Below are positions 22,345 through 34,967 of a stretch of DNA of 64,000 bases, one piece after another. Under the pieces are notes generated by a model, which searched no databases, was not told the origin of the DNA, and saw nothing but the letters and a program-made list of their open reading frames with translations. This DNA is from Siphonodentalium dalli. Its lineage: Eukaryota > Mollusca > Scaphopoda > Gadilida > Siphonodentaliidae. Position 1 is the first letter of the stretch. Every line of letters begins with the position of its first letter. The position numbers and the translations under genes were made by a program. Where the stretch lies: contig CP136065.1 of the NCBI GenBank assembly GCA_032622095.1, positions 93,687,343 through 93,751,342 of the forward strand, read 5' to 3'.

Positions 22345-24520
22345 GGATATAGGGTGAATGCCAGGGAGTTACTATATGATCATAGGTAAGGTGAATAGGT
22401 ATACAGGGAGTTATTGTATGGTCAATGGTGAAACGAGTACATGTATGTATACAATGAGTGACTGTATGATCATAAATGTAATGAATAGCTATGCAGGGAG
22501 TGACTACATTGTCATGTGTCAGGCGTATGAGTATACCCGGTGTTCCTGCTTGGTGACTCGTTGCGGTATGGTCATGTGTAGGTTATACGGGCATACACAT
22601 GTGTTGCTATATGGTCATGGGCGAGGGGTATGTGTATATAGCGAGCGGCTATATGGCCATGGATGACGTGCATATGCATACATGGATTGAATATACTGAC
22701 ATGGCTGGGGAGTATTAGTATATCTTGAGTGGCTATTCTGCTATGGTGTGACAAATAGGGATACAGGGAGTGACATGGCCAAGGGTGAGGTGAATATATA
22801 TACAATGATTGACCATGATCATGTATGAATGTTTTGAATAGGTACACACGGGGTGACTATATGGCCATAGGTCAGATGAAGGAGTATACCAGGTACCATG
22901 GATGAGGGTATATGTATGAAGCGAGTGGCTATATGACCATTGGTGAGGTGGATATATATACCCGGGGTGACTCTATGGTCATTGTTGTGGTGCTGATGTA
23001 TATATTGAATGTCTATTTGACCATGTGTGTGCGGAGAATAGGTATACATGGGATGACCGTATGGCCAATGGTGAGGTGAATGGGTATACAAGGAGTGACT
23101 CTATGGTTATGGGTCATGTTTTGGATTATACCCGGTGTGCTTTCATTGTGACGCATGGCTGTATGGTCATCCATGGTCATGGGTCAGGTGTACGTTTAGA
23201 CAGTTGGTCACTATATTGTTATGTCTGTGGTGTTTATGCATATATGGAATGACTGTGTGGTAATGGGTGGCTATCGCTTTTCACGTTTAAAGTTCCCCCA
23301 TGTACACAAACACTATCAAGGTGGAGAACTCTCTATTGATTAACATATCCTTGATTTTTTGTGGAAAGCGATAGCCACCGAAATTACACATGTACAACGC
23401 ATCCCATGACCTCATATGTACATAAACACCACACAAATGACAATATAGTCACCCACTCTATACACGTACACCTGACCATACAGCCTTATTTGGCTATACC
23501 GGTACTTGTCACAAATGACGATACAGCCATGAATCACCATGCATGAACACCAGGTATACTCCTACACCTGACCATATAGTCACTTTATGTATACATATTC
23601 ACCACATTCACGGTCATACAGTCACTCATTGTATACCTATTTACCTCACCATGGACCATACAGCCACTACATGTATATATATTCGCCATACCCATGACCA
23701 TAGAGTCAATCCAGATATACATATACACCTCACCCACCAATGGTGAGCCCTTCCAAATATACCAATACCCGCACACACGACCACTCATACGTCTCATACT
23801 TGCATATACACCTCACACATGACACTTCATCAACTCACTGTATACTCATACACGCCATCCATGATCATTCATCTACACCATATACACCACCGATGATAAT
23901 ACATCCACAACATATATAAATATACGACCCACCCGTTGCCAAAAGGGCACTCCCTATATAGCCACACGCTCGTCAATGACCATACAGCTTATTCCAGGTA
24001 TGCATATAACTTCAATCTTTACTACAGGCATACCATGTGCACCTATACACATTACCCATAACCATAAAATCACTCCCTATTTATCTACGCACTCCATCCA
24101 TGATCATACAGACAGCACAAATATACATATACACCACATGTCACAATACAGCCACACACGGTACACATATACATCACGACCACCACGACCTTACAGTCAC
24201 TCCATATATACATAAACAACACACGGATGACCATGTAGCTACTCTCGTTATATCTATACACCACAACAATGCCCATACGATCACATCGGCCACACACAAT
24301 ATACCGTACAGTCACTACATGTATACCGATTCACCTCACACATGCCCATACAGCCACTCCTTATATTCCTATGCATCTCACCATGGACACCCCACTCATA
24401 ACCATATAGTCACTCATTGTATACCTATTCACATCATTCATGACCATACAGTAACTCCCTGTATACCTATTCACATCACCTATGATCATACAGTAACTCC
24501 CTGGCTGCGATATTGGCATC
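22345..24520. repeat. Inverted 42-bp minisatellite at the centre of the palindrome
   Basis: Units like gtgaataggtatacagggag followed by tgactgtatggtcat are repeated on the + strand up to about 23260, and as reverse complements from about 23375 to 24520. Divergence between units is considerable. Open frames through this region are repeat artefacts. Confidence 0.8.
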
Positions 24521-26301
24521 CATCTTTTATCCAGTTGATCACTTTTTATCATAATGGGTAAGGAATAGCCACATATTATGGTTCATCTCAGTTCCGTTTC
24601 AAAGTTTTGCCCATCATTTCCTTTCAATAATATGGCCAGAATCACAAAAGAGGTTCTCCGCAAAATTCCATACTGCAACTTTAAAATGAATTTGTCATGC
24701 CCCATACGGAACTGGGACAAACAGAATAGAACGTAGTTGTCAGTTAATTAACTAACACGTATAATAACCAAGTGAGTCACAGTTTGCTACCTTGTCGAAT
24801 AACGCAGATAATAATGTTCGGGATATATGTAAAAAATTAACTTTTTACAAATTTGGTTGCCATTTTGGAAGCCATCTTGCGCAATTTGGTCTATAAACAC
24901 CGTAGTGTGACACATTTAAGATAAATACTTTTGATACCAATGATAGTTGCATTTTACTTAAAAAAATTGTCCAACCCTGAAAAGTTAATTTTTGCCGATA
25001 TTTATGTCAAGTTTGTGAGAGAAAAATCCAATATTTCTGGTGATGTCAGTGGTGACAATAGAAACAATGATCCATGGTGCATCAGACATGTTAGTATTCA
25101 ATGTATATAATACAGATTAGCCAATTTTATATATCAACCACAACTTGTAAGCCATTGCAGGACACCCTGGGGCAATATTTACCATTTTTCATATTTTCGG
25201 CGGCCATTTTGGAAATTTTCTACACCAATTTCATTCCCATTGAAGTAAAACATCCGTCCAATAAAATAAAGCACATAGTTGTTGACATTCTATTAACATC
25301 CTGTGTGGTTTGTCGATAAAATGACTATCAAGACCGTCTTGCAAACAAAAGTGTAAATTTAACCCCTCTTTTTTCAAATCCTCTTTCTGTATCTATTACT
25401 GAACCATCGTCAATGGCAATTGTCTTAAAATGACGCTATAATATCACGCTTGATGCCTTTCTCAAAAACATGGCCATTTACTAATGATTAATGTGAAGAA
25501 AAATGGAAGATATGGTGAGATATTAATTAAATTTCCTATTTTCGTGCATATGACGTCATTTTTCGGCGGCCATTTTGATTTTGTTTTCGAAATTATTTGC
25601 CGTCGTTTTGAAGAAGGACATCATACCAATAAAATGGCATACATCTTTCTGTGTCTTTTGCTAACAACCGATCTATTACAACGATTAAATACAGCAAAAT
25701 CGTCTTGCAAAAAAAATCGATAATTTCACCCCTATTTTTCAAATCCTCTTTTCTGTATCTATTACTGAACCCTCGTCAATGGCATATGTCTTAAAATGAC
25801 GCTATAATATCACGCTTGATGACTGTCTCAAAAACATTGCCATTTACTAATGATTAATGTGAAGAAAAATGGAAGATATGGTGAAATATTAATTAAATTT
25901 CCTATTTTCGTGCATATGACGTCATTTTTCGGCGGCCATTTTGAATTTTTTTCGAAATTATTTGCTGTCATTTTTAAGAAGGACATCATACCAACAAAAT
26001 GGCATACATTTTGTCTGTGTCTTTTGCTAACAACCGATCTATTACAACGATTAAATACAGCTGGTCGGAATTAGAGGAAATGGCGGCCATCTTGGAGTCA
26101 AATGGCTCTAGCACCTAATAGGGCCACCTTTATTTTTCGGTGAAATCCGGATTCTTTATCTGGATACCATAGGGAACAATAAAAATGAGGTTATTTGTAA
26201 TCATCGGGGGGGGGGGGGGGTGCAGGTGGACCTTATTGGCTCCCCGACTAATTAATGTTTTGTTGTGTTGTTGTATATTTAGAATAAAATAGCACACACA
26301 T

Positions 26302-26304
26302 ATA

Positions 26305-26372
<68 letters not shown>
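26302..26372. repeat. (AT)n microsatellite
   Basis: About 70 bp of uninterrupted alternating AT. It immediately precedes the Helitron-like element, which inserts between A and T. Confidence 0.95.
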
Positions 26373-26376
<4 letters not shown>

Positions 26377-27212
26377 ATATATATTTTGAAGACCTCTGTC
26401 TGTTTGTCTGTCTGTTTGTCTGTTTGTCATTTATACAAATCTACGATTCTCGACCGATCGGGACGAAACTTGGTACGTGTGTGTAGTTTGACCAGGCGGT
26501 GGACGTTGTCGTATTGGCGAGCCCGTGCGGCGCCCGCTTCGCGCATGCGCAGACAAGATCTCGGAAACGGGTGGAGCTATCGACTTGAAATTTGCTATGT
26601 GAATGTATCTTGCCCCGGATACGAATTTTATTGGGTCGCCGAGCCCGTGCGACGCCAGCTTCGCGCATGCGCAGACGAGATATCGGAAACGGGTGGAGCT
26701 ATCGACTTGAAATTTGGTATGTGAATGTATCTTGCCCCGGATACGAATGTTATCGGGTCGCCGAGTCCGTGCGACGCCAGCTTCGCGCATGCGCAGACCA
26801 GATCTCGGAAACGGGTAGAGCTATCGACTTGAAATTTGGTTTTTGAATAGCCCAGAACGAGATATCGGAAACGGGTGGAGCTATCGACTTGAAATTTGGT
26901 ATGTGAATGTATCTTGCCCCGGATACGAATTTTATCGGGTCGCTGAGCCCGTGCGACGGCAACTTCGCGCACGCGCAGACGAGATCTCGGAAACGGGTTG
27001 AGCTATCGACTTGAAATTTGGTATGTGAATGTATCTTGCCCGGATACGAATTTTATCGGGTCGCCGAGCCCGTGCGACGCCAGCTTCGCGCATGCGCAGA
27101 CCAGATCTCGGAAACGGGTGGAGCTATCGACTTGAAATTTCGGGCTGGGTAGAGCTATCGACTTGAAATTTGGTTTTTGAATAGCCCGGACAACGTCGGA
27201 CTCATCGGCTAG
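26373..27212 (+). mobile_element. Helitron-like non-autonomous element with internal minisatellite
   Basis: It starts TCTCATATATATTTTGAAGA and ends CATCGGCTAG, with A before and T after, as expected for Helitrons (5' TC, 3' CTRR, A/T target). A GC-rich imperfect hairpin (ccggacaacgtcgg) lies just upstream of CTAG. The 5' part shares ctgtctgtttgtctgt and gaccgatcgggacgaaactt with related repeats. No Rep/helicase is present. Confidence 0.6.
26518..27180 (+). repeat. About 120-bp GC-rich minisatellite carrying GCGCATGCGC motifs
   Basis: Units read gagcccgtgcgacgccagct, tcgcgcatgcgcagac, gagatctcggaaacgggtgg, agctatcgacttgaaatttg, then gtgaatgtatcttgcccc. About five full or partial copies are present, with short units at about 26850 and 27140. 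Four or five carry a palindromic GCGCATGCGC core. Confidence 0.85.
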
Positions 27213-27239
27213 TATATATATATATATATATATATATAG

Positions 27240-27273
<34 letters not shown>
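27213..27273. repeat. (AT)n microsatellite
   Basis: Alternating TA interrupted once by gc, on the 3' side of the Helitron-like element. It is probably the other half of the same target microsatellite. Confidence 0.9.
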
Positions 27274-27276
<3 letters not shown>

Positions 27277-29180
27277 CTGAATAAATATTATCAAAGCAAA
27301 AGAAAAAAATGACAATATTGGGATTACTTTAGATATTATATTAACCACTCCATGGATTCCATTGAAATTGAATACATAATGGAATGTTACAAAATAATCC
27401 TAATTCGTTGTATACATGTATTTAATTATGGACATATTCATGGTTTCATGCAGTCTTTGTAAACAAGCAGAGTCATACTGACATACTGAATATTTATATG
27501 TGGGTCGGCAGTTAACTGAGACTGGCCCGGGATTTATGCAGTTTGCTGAATATGTTTCGCAGTAATAACGCCATGATTAAATTGAAACCGCCGTTCATTT
27601 TTCATATAACCGAATACGGAAATTTGAGCGCCGTGCTGCAATATTATAACACATATATCAACAATCTCCGGGCTTTATTGATGCTTAAATTAATGATTAA
27701 TCATCGTTGGCAGAGTTTCTGAGAAAATTTGTCTTTGCATTAATTTGAATTACGAATAACTAAATTGACAAAAATACACTTTGCACGCCGTCAAGGTTAC
27801 AGCGATTTATCAAATTAACTTTGTATAGTGTGGCCGTTTGTTGAACTTATTATCTGAATATTTCCTAAGGGAACTGCTCGTAGATGAGCATTTATTAAAG
27901 AATTAGACATAACACAACGCGCATCTTAATCGAGAAGCTTTTATCGAGTTGCGGACGGCGCAAGGATATATATTTAACGAAAGCGTAGCTGGAGTGACAT
28001 GTGCAATGAGTTCAATAACAGATTCTATAGACTATGATGCAAGTTGTATTATGTATTTATTCCACACCCGTGTGTCAGATTAGATTACTCCATGGCTGAC
28101 TACCATTGATACTATAATATCACTTATTGTTAATTTTGTCTGATGAAAAGCCGGTAATTAACTGCACATCACCCGAAGAGGACAGTTGGCGCATGGGCGT
28201 CATCACAATTGGAAAACAGTAAACTCGAAGCAGTTCTGGCGTGTATTCCAATTGTGGTATACACCAATGTGTATTAGATGGCTGGGGTTCCATTGAATGC
28301 ATGTGCCTGTCGTAAACAGGTTCGGAATAAAGGGATACGAACGATAGACCAGCAATGTGTGAAGCGCGAATGCTGATTCTTAGACCGAGAGCAGATCACG
28401 AATTGTTCGCGGAGTTATAGGGAGAATCATAACCCGTGAACATGCATGACGCCACAGTGCTTCCGATCCATTTCTCGGTGTTCGTATCGTCATGAACTTG
28501 GTAACCCACCGTTCATGAACACACAAGAACCGGATACGAACACTCCAATCAGATCAAGATCATATCAACGAATAGTATGTCTATTTATCCAAGTAATTAA
28601 TTACTTACTTGTAATTGTAACAAGAAATTCAATTAATTGAGGAAAAACACCCACTGTCCTGAGTGGTATTGATAAGCCATTGGAGGGTCATCAGGAATGA
28701 CAGTATAAATGTCAATTCAACTAAAGAATGAGTATATTTACCCCAAAAGTATAGAATAATGATAGTAACATAGTATGAATGCGATACCATTCACAAAACA
28801 GTGTGAGCTGAACGTTTGTTTATATAGAGCACGTAAATCGTGAGCGATAAGCAAATTTAAGAGAGTGATTCGCGGTGATCCATTCAACACCGAAATCTTG
28901 AGAGGCGAGGATTAGCAAATGATAAGAACCTTTATGTTTCAAACAACTTGGTGACATTTCTAACCAAAGTTCAGTTAGTGGGGGGGTTTCCTCGGTGTTG
29001 AGTGTGTTGCTTATTGCATTGTATTTCCGTAATGTTTGTTTACATAACACACAGTACTAGTACTAACATCACAGTAACATGACAATAACATGCAATTCAT
29101 GCGATATTTATGATTGTAATAAGAACGTAGTTTGTCTATAAATTGATAATATTTCTGTTTATTGCAGTTCTAACGGAATA
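27274..29180 (+). other. Intronic dispersed repeats, no gene
   Basis: 27902-28350 is the second copy of the 182-785 repeat (acacaacgcgcatcttaatc and the accggtatctgaacatcacc-like part). 28811-29045 is the inverted CAACACCGA repeat. The rest shows no recognisable feature. Confidence 0.55.
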
Positions 29181-29575
29181 TCCTTATTGGCAATATTGCG
29201 TTTCAGCGCAATTACAGTACACGTACATAAACTCCCTACAATCCAAGTGGTGTAGTCCATCTCCATGGTACAATAGGTGGAACAAATATAGGATAATTCT
29301 ACTATTTGCAGAAGGGTGATCTTATGAGGGAGATATTAACTTCGCTTAAATGCAATAAGGATGTCATTGCGCATTAGCGTAATAAGGAATGTTTCATTGC
29401 GCTTAAATGCAATAAGAATATGCCTTATTGCACAGGAATATCTTATTGTGTTTAAGCGCAATAATGGATCACTAATTGCGCTTAAGCACAATAACTTAAG
29501 GCATATGCTTATTGCGCTTAAGCGCAATGAGAAATATTTTTATTTTGCTTAAGAAGTTAAGTTAAGCGCAATTAG
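29181..29575. repeat. GCGCTTAAGCGCAATAA-type palindromic motif cluster
   Basis: The 10-17 bp motif attgcgcttaa(gcgcaat) occurs many times in both orientations (for example 29339-29355, 29398-29414, 29450-29490, 29505-29530). It forms an array of short nested palindromes. Confidence 0.8.
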
Positions 29576-29684
29576 AGATTTATATTCAAAATACATGTTT
29601 TTGGAGCATAATTAGCTAGACCATTTTGGACGCCATCATGGAATTTAATTTGTTTTTAAAATTTTAACTCATATTTATTAGTTA

Positions 29685-29875
29685 TGTGGATGGAGTTATC
29701 ATTAAACCTCACATCCTTATATTGGTTATGTATATGGAGTCATCATAAAACCTCACATCCTCATATTGGTTATGTAGATGGAGGTGGATGGAGTTATCAT
29801 TAAACCTCAAATCCATATATTGGTTAGGTTATGTAGATGGAGTTATCATTAAACCTCACATTGGGACCTTTGGTT
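29685..29875 (+). repeat. Short tandem repeat, about 57-65 bp unit
   Basis: ggttatgtagatggagttat followed by cattaaacctcacatcc-tatatt recurs four times with small indels. Confidence 0.85.
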
Positions 29876-30124
29876 TTGAACGCAGTTCACCTCACAAATG
29901 CGAGTACACCTAATACACAAATTTCTTATGTAGCTGTGTTTTCACCAGAGTTTTTCTCGGATAAGGTAATTTTGAAGCCTGATTACATTTCGAAATGTTG
30001 TCAGTTTTGTATCGTCTGCAGCGGAACTCGGCATCTTGAAGCAAAAGTTACAAGGCATTGTATGATTTCGGCATTATTGAACAGAAGAGAAATACAGAAT
30101 ACAAATTAGTATAAAATAGAACCG

Positions 30125-31100
30125 ATATAAATTTGTAGAGCGATAACGACCAATGTTGACATATAATGCATCTGAACTCTACTGTTGCAACAAGGCTACT
30201 AGTATAAAATTGGGGGGGGGGGTCAGAATCTTAGTTATTTCTATATAGTGCCAGAATAGTCAGTTATGAACTTCTATAGTGGTACAATGCAAATTAGAAT
30301 CAAATGATAAAAATATGTATGTAACACAACTATACCGATGAAAAGAAAAATAATAATTTGGGCCGGGATTAGATGTTGGGTTGGTTATATGGAGGAAAAG
30401 TGGGTTCATACCATTGAACTGACAAAAATTAGTAGAGCGATAGCGACCAATATTGCCATGTAATGATGTAATGTATCGCGACTGTACTGTAGCGGCAATG
30501 ATATAAAATGGGGGGGGGGGTCTGAAATTATCTCTATCTCTATAAATGGCACCATAATTATATAGAAAGGAATAGCAATCGATATACGTATACGGTATAG
30601 TAATAGCATAGATATACAAGTAAGTATCAAATGACAAAATATGTACGTAACGCGACTATACCGATGAAAAAAAGTAAATAAATTGGGTCGGGATTAGAGG
30701 TTGGGTGGGTTATATGTGGGTATGGGGTTCATACCGATGAATCGATATAAATTAGTAGAGCAATAAAGACCAATGTTGACACAAATTCAAAGCGACTCTA
30801 CTGTCGCGGGAAAACTATAAAATGGGGGGGGGTGTCTGAAATTATCTCCATTTCTATAGATGGTGCCATTTAAAGGAATAGCAAATGATGTAAGTATATA
30901 GTGATATACCATCGAAATTAGTATCACATGATAACATATACACATAATGGCTAATGCGACTACACTGATGAAAAAATAAATGGGGGGGGGCGGGGTCTGA
31001 CAGACTACTAGTATATGGGGGAAAATGGGTTGGTACCGATAGACTGAAATAAATTTGTCGATTGATAATGACCAATGTTGACGTATACGCGACTATACTG
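30125..31100 (+). repeat. About 300-bp satellite with a G-run in every unit (four copies)
   Basis: taga/tgag-cgataa-gaccaatgttgac begins units near 30137, 30434, 30758 and 31062. Each unit has tataaaat followed by G8-G10 (about 30211, 30508, 30822, 30980), then tctgaaatta and ctataccgatgaaaa. Spacing is 297-324 bp. Confidence 0.85.
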
Positions 31101-31669
31101 TCGCACAATTTGCCAAAAAGGCGAAAAATTAATGAATATTACGAGACATGCATGTCATGTGTCAAAATTTACTCAAAACTGTACTACACATGTACATGTA
31201 TATCACGAGTTGTATACATGTTGTATTAGGTTGTGGGGCAATTAAGTGTGTAGGTGACCAACTACAATGTAGAAGTCCCAAAAGTAAAAGATATCAGGTG
31301 GAACTGGTCAAATATGGACCCTGGAGGCTGGTGCCCAATATGGAGCAGCTCAGAAAACACTCGCAGAGCCCTAAAAGTAAAATTGATTAACATAGGATTT
31401 CCCATTAAAATCGATTTATGTCGATAAAACTCTTATTTTTCAAAATTTGAAGCTGAGACTTCGTATGCCTATCTAGAATACTTACATAATCTTAATTTAA
31501 CTAATTTTGACAAGTGATAGTCTTTTAGACTTGAGAAATACATTTTAATTAAACATTGATTTAAAAAAAAAAGTTAGGTCTAACTAAACAATTGTTAATA
31601 AAACGACTAATATCCAATTTATGAGGTTCGGACTTATAATGCATGTGTAATATACTTCTCCGATCTTAA

Positions 31670-32793
31670 CCCTTTGAACCCTGACGCCCTACCACGACCG
31701 ACACCCTGACCCTGGGCTCCTCGTGGGATTTTCCTTTAAATTTTATAGTGTCTTGTTGGATGATGTTGGTTATGTTTAATTTGTGACACAGGTATGAAAC
31801 TTTACAGGTCCCCCCATTGATCACTGATCATTATAAAATCGGGAGACTTTACCACGCGGCAGCGTCTTGGTAACGGTTGCTAGGCAACTACCCCGGATTG
31901 ACTGGAAAAGGCAATTATAGCATGGTATGTTATAACTCAATGCCAGTGATTGTGTTTTTGATGACGATAATAACCTAATGTGAAATTTGAGATATATCCG
32001 ACAAGAGAGATGAATGAAATTAATTATTTAAGGGTAGCAGCGGTTGCTAATCAAGTACCACAAATGAACGGATGACACCACTGCCCTAACCATTAAGTGG
32101 TAGTGTTCCCTTAATTTATACAATATCTAGTCGCATAATGCTGCATATGTTCAATGGGGGCACCTGTTTGAAACTGTGCATACATATGTATGTTATCATT
32201 CTATAATCATTAAAATATAAGGACACTTTGCCACCCAATCTCTCCTTAGTAACGGTTACCAGACAACTACCCGACATTAGTAAGAAACTGCAATTGTGAT
32301 GCAGCTACAGTACATGTGTATATGTCCTATATATAACACCACATTTCGCTTAAAACGCATGTTTTTTGTCATTTACAACCTATGTTCTGCGCATGCGCAT
32401 ATATTCCTACCCGATACCAAAGCGGGTAGACATTCCATATACACACCCTGACCACCGCTGATGTATATGGGGCCATTTAAACATATATTAGTGGGTATGT
32501 CGTGCATAAGTACGCTATAAACCATTTATTTCGCATTTCGCTGCTCTGCGCATGCGCGAATAAATCAACTTGATATGCGATCGAGGTCCTTCACCATCTA
32601 ATTTGAACAGCCATTTTATATTTCATATATATAACTAGAGTTTAGGCGTCGATTTGTTATTGAATCGCATAGCTATAAACTATAAACACGTGGCGGTCGT
32701 TATAATGGCCGGTTCAGCGGCCGGTATACCACCCGCTAGGGTATTTGGAGGTTCACGCAGCGGCCGGTTTTCCGGCCGCTGGGGTTCAAAGGG
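31670..32793. mobile_element. piggyBac-like MITE with TTAA target sites
   Basis: Ends CCCTTTGAACCCTGACG... / ...CGCTGGGGTTCAAAGGG begin with CCC and are flanked by TTAA at 31666-31669 and 32794-32797. No transposase is encoded in 1124 bp. The interior holds two tgcgcatgcgc motifs. Similar aacataggatttccc... sequence lies on both sides (31391-31480, 32882-32970), so it inserted between tandem copies of another repeat. Confidence 0.75.
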
Positions 32794-32979
32794 TTAAAAT
32801 AACTGGACTGTGCAAGAAATAAGCTTTCAGACTCGAGAAATTGATTTTTTTAAACATGAAAAAAAAAAACAGAAAAAGAGACAAAAAATTTAACATAGGA
32901 TTTCCCCATTCAAATCGATGTATGTCGATAAAACTCTTATTTTTCAAAATTTAAAGCGGAGACTTCGTGTATCGGCGTG

Positions 32980-34967
32980 TAATATTTATATTTTCTTAAA
33001 ATGATAGAGTCCAACGCGTAATTATATTTTAGATGGAAGAAATTGAATTTTTCGATGAGTCGAGAATTCGGAGAATGGCTGTCCTCGCTTGAACTCACAG
33101 TGGCGGCGGGGATTCAAGGATCGAAATTTCACTTCACTTCAACATCCGAGAATTCCCACAAGTCGTCATAGAAGCTCGCGTGTAAACACATCAATATATG
33201 CACACATTCAACTAAGAATATTCAAATTTAAATCCCACCGTCTGACTTGTTATGAACACAAAACAAACAGCCGATTTTATCTTCAAGCGAGCCTGAGCTC
33301 AGGCATGTACGATCTGATTTTGAAAAGGCGCCTTGTTACTATGACGTCATTTCGCGCGCCGCGCGTTGCTAACCAACTTGACCATGTCCAATTGCAACGG
33401 CATTTCAATTGGTTGAAATTAAAAATTTCTCAAGTTCCAGCTCAACCTGAATCTAGTTACCCAACTGGCAGAAATACTTTAGCCGTACCTTTTAGTTTTA
33501 TCAGTTATAACTATAATTTTATTGACAATATGAGCTCAACATCATAATATGAAACTGTTTATGGCGGTGTTATCCAAACGTGTGCTTTGATAATGATTAT
33601 AATTACGTGCGCTAGCGCAACAGTATTGCGATCAGACAGATTCGTACGTAGGTACGTGTCACCCTACTCCGTTTCACGTACTCCATGACGTCACCAAAAA
33701 CGACGTAAAACCTCGTGGCGTTCTGACATTTTTACTGTGCCGCGTTTTTGCTATGTTTATTTTATGTGTTGTTTTCGATTATTTGTTTGTCGCCGATATC
33801 GCCATTTGTCGAGATTCCCTGTTTCTATATTTAAAAATGGCATGCTCGTAGTGAACCTCGATTTAGATTTTTTCTCCCAGGTCAAAATACGTCCGAGTTA
33901 TGACAAAAATAGATCGACCTACGTTTTCTCCATCAGAACTCTACATCAAAGAGTCTATAGACACCTTCGGGACCTACATAGACTCCTTCATTTGGGTATT
34001 TTTACTTATAATTGGGAAGTTTTATATTTTTGGTTCGTGCGAAGACCTCTTTTTATCGTGTGGGAAAAGAGAGACATTCAAACCCCGATTTCGTAATTCG
34101 ACGCAATAGGCTGAATAGCCTAACCTTCAGCCGAGTTCCGGGTCAAATACGACGAATAACGTAACACAAAACAAAACGCATTCGTTGACACAAACACCGT
34201 TTGAAGAGTTTATTATTACATAAAATGATCGTTATTGATTAATTATTGATATTTATTGTTGCATATTGGCTGCTATCAATATTTACACAAATGGTATTAA
34301 TTAATTCTTATAATTGCTCCTTTGGTCAACTTTGACTATCGGAAAATAAAAATTAAAATATGCCGCTGAAAAAAATGTAATCGATATTAAAGTCTCATCC
34401 TTTCGGCAACATGGAATTGGTTTTAATTACTTAAATGATTAATATAGTAATTTGCCTTTTATCTGTGATGAGATGGGAAATGGTAGTTGTCTTTTTTTCT
34501 AACATTAAATTAAATTAAATAAATTAAGTAATATACAGTGAAATTATTTTTTAAATTATTGTTTATTACATTTTTGCGCACGTTGGCATCTCTCTGAGTG
34601 CATTCTAGTTTTATTTTGCGATCCAACGTCAGTGCAGCTCAGCAGAAATGCATGGGCACTAGTTCAGTTCAGCAGAAACGCATGGAGTCCTACGATAATA
34701 GTACACCCACTGGACGCGGCTGTGCCGCGTCGGTCAGTGCATGGGTGAACAATGGTCCAATTACAAATTACTCTCAAGTACTTCAGAAAAAGTTATTAAT
34801 TACAGTCTATTACAAATTACAATTACCCTATCCCTGACGATTACCGTGACGTCATGTTTTCGGGTTGCTTTTGGATCACACCCTTGAGGCACTCTATCGC
34901 AGAGTGCAAATGGATGCCATGAAATGAAACCCAACAAGTAGTGACGGAAACATATATTTATTTTCAG
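32980..34967 (+). other. Last part of the terminal intron; no recognised gene
   Basis: Open frames of 119-152 codons (33089-33547, 33737-34096) show no domain or signature I recognise and lack splice context, so I do not call them genes. Near 34690-34900 a less AT-rich stretch precedes the terminal exon. Confidence 0.45.

Larger units (their letters stand above)
20322..26250. mobile_element. 5.9-kb palindromic (foldback-type) element
   Basis: The termini TAGTCGGGGAGCCAATAAGG / CCTTATTGGCTCCCCGACTA are exact inverted repeats, and ATT flanks both (20319-20321, 26251-26253). The arms continue to be inverse copies nearly to the centre (about 23320). Going inward each arm has a C/G homopolymer, 366-bp tandem repeats, a unique block (about 21607-22340 / 24560-25315) and a degenerate 42-bp minisatellite. 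The loop is about 85 bp between ggctatcgctttt and aaagcgatagcc. Long arms built from tandem repeats are typical of Foldback-type DNA elements. No transposase is encoded. Confidence 0.8.

Noticed and set aside
22345-24520. CRISPR-like regular repeats
   Set aside because: Units vary, spacers are not unique, and the context is clearly animal.
22358-24561. Long Y/T/H-rich frames up to 174 codons on both strands
   Set aside because: They follow the 42-bp minisatellite, which happens to lack stops; the periodic composition matches the repeat.
26386-26972. Arginine-rich repeated frames (84-119 codons) on both strands
   Set aside because: They are the 120-bp minisatellite read in several frames.
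33089-34096. Open frames of 119 and 152 codons in the last intron
   Set aside because: No domain, no splice sites that fit, overlapping alternative frames; likely chance.
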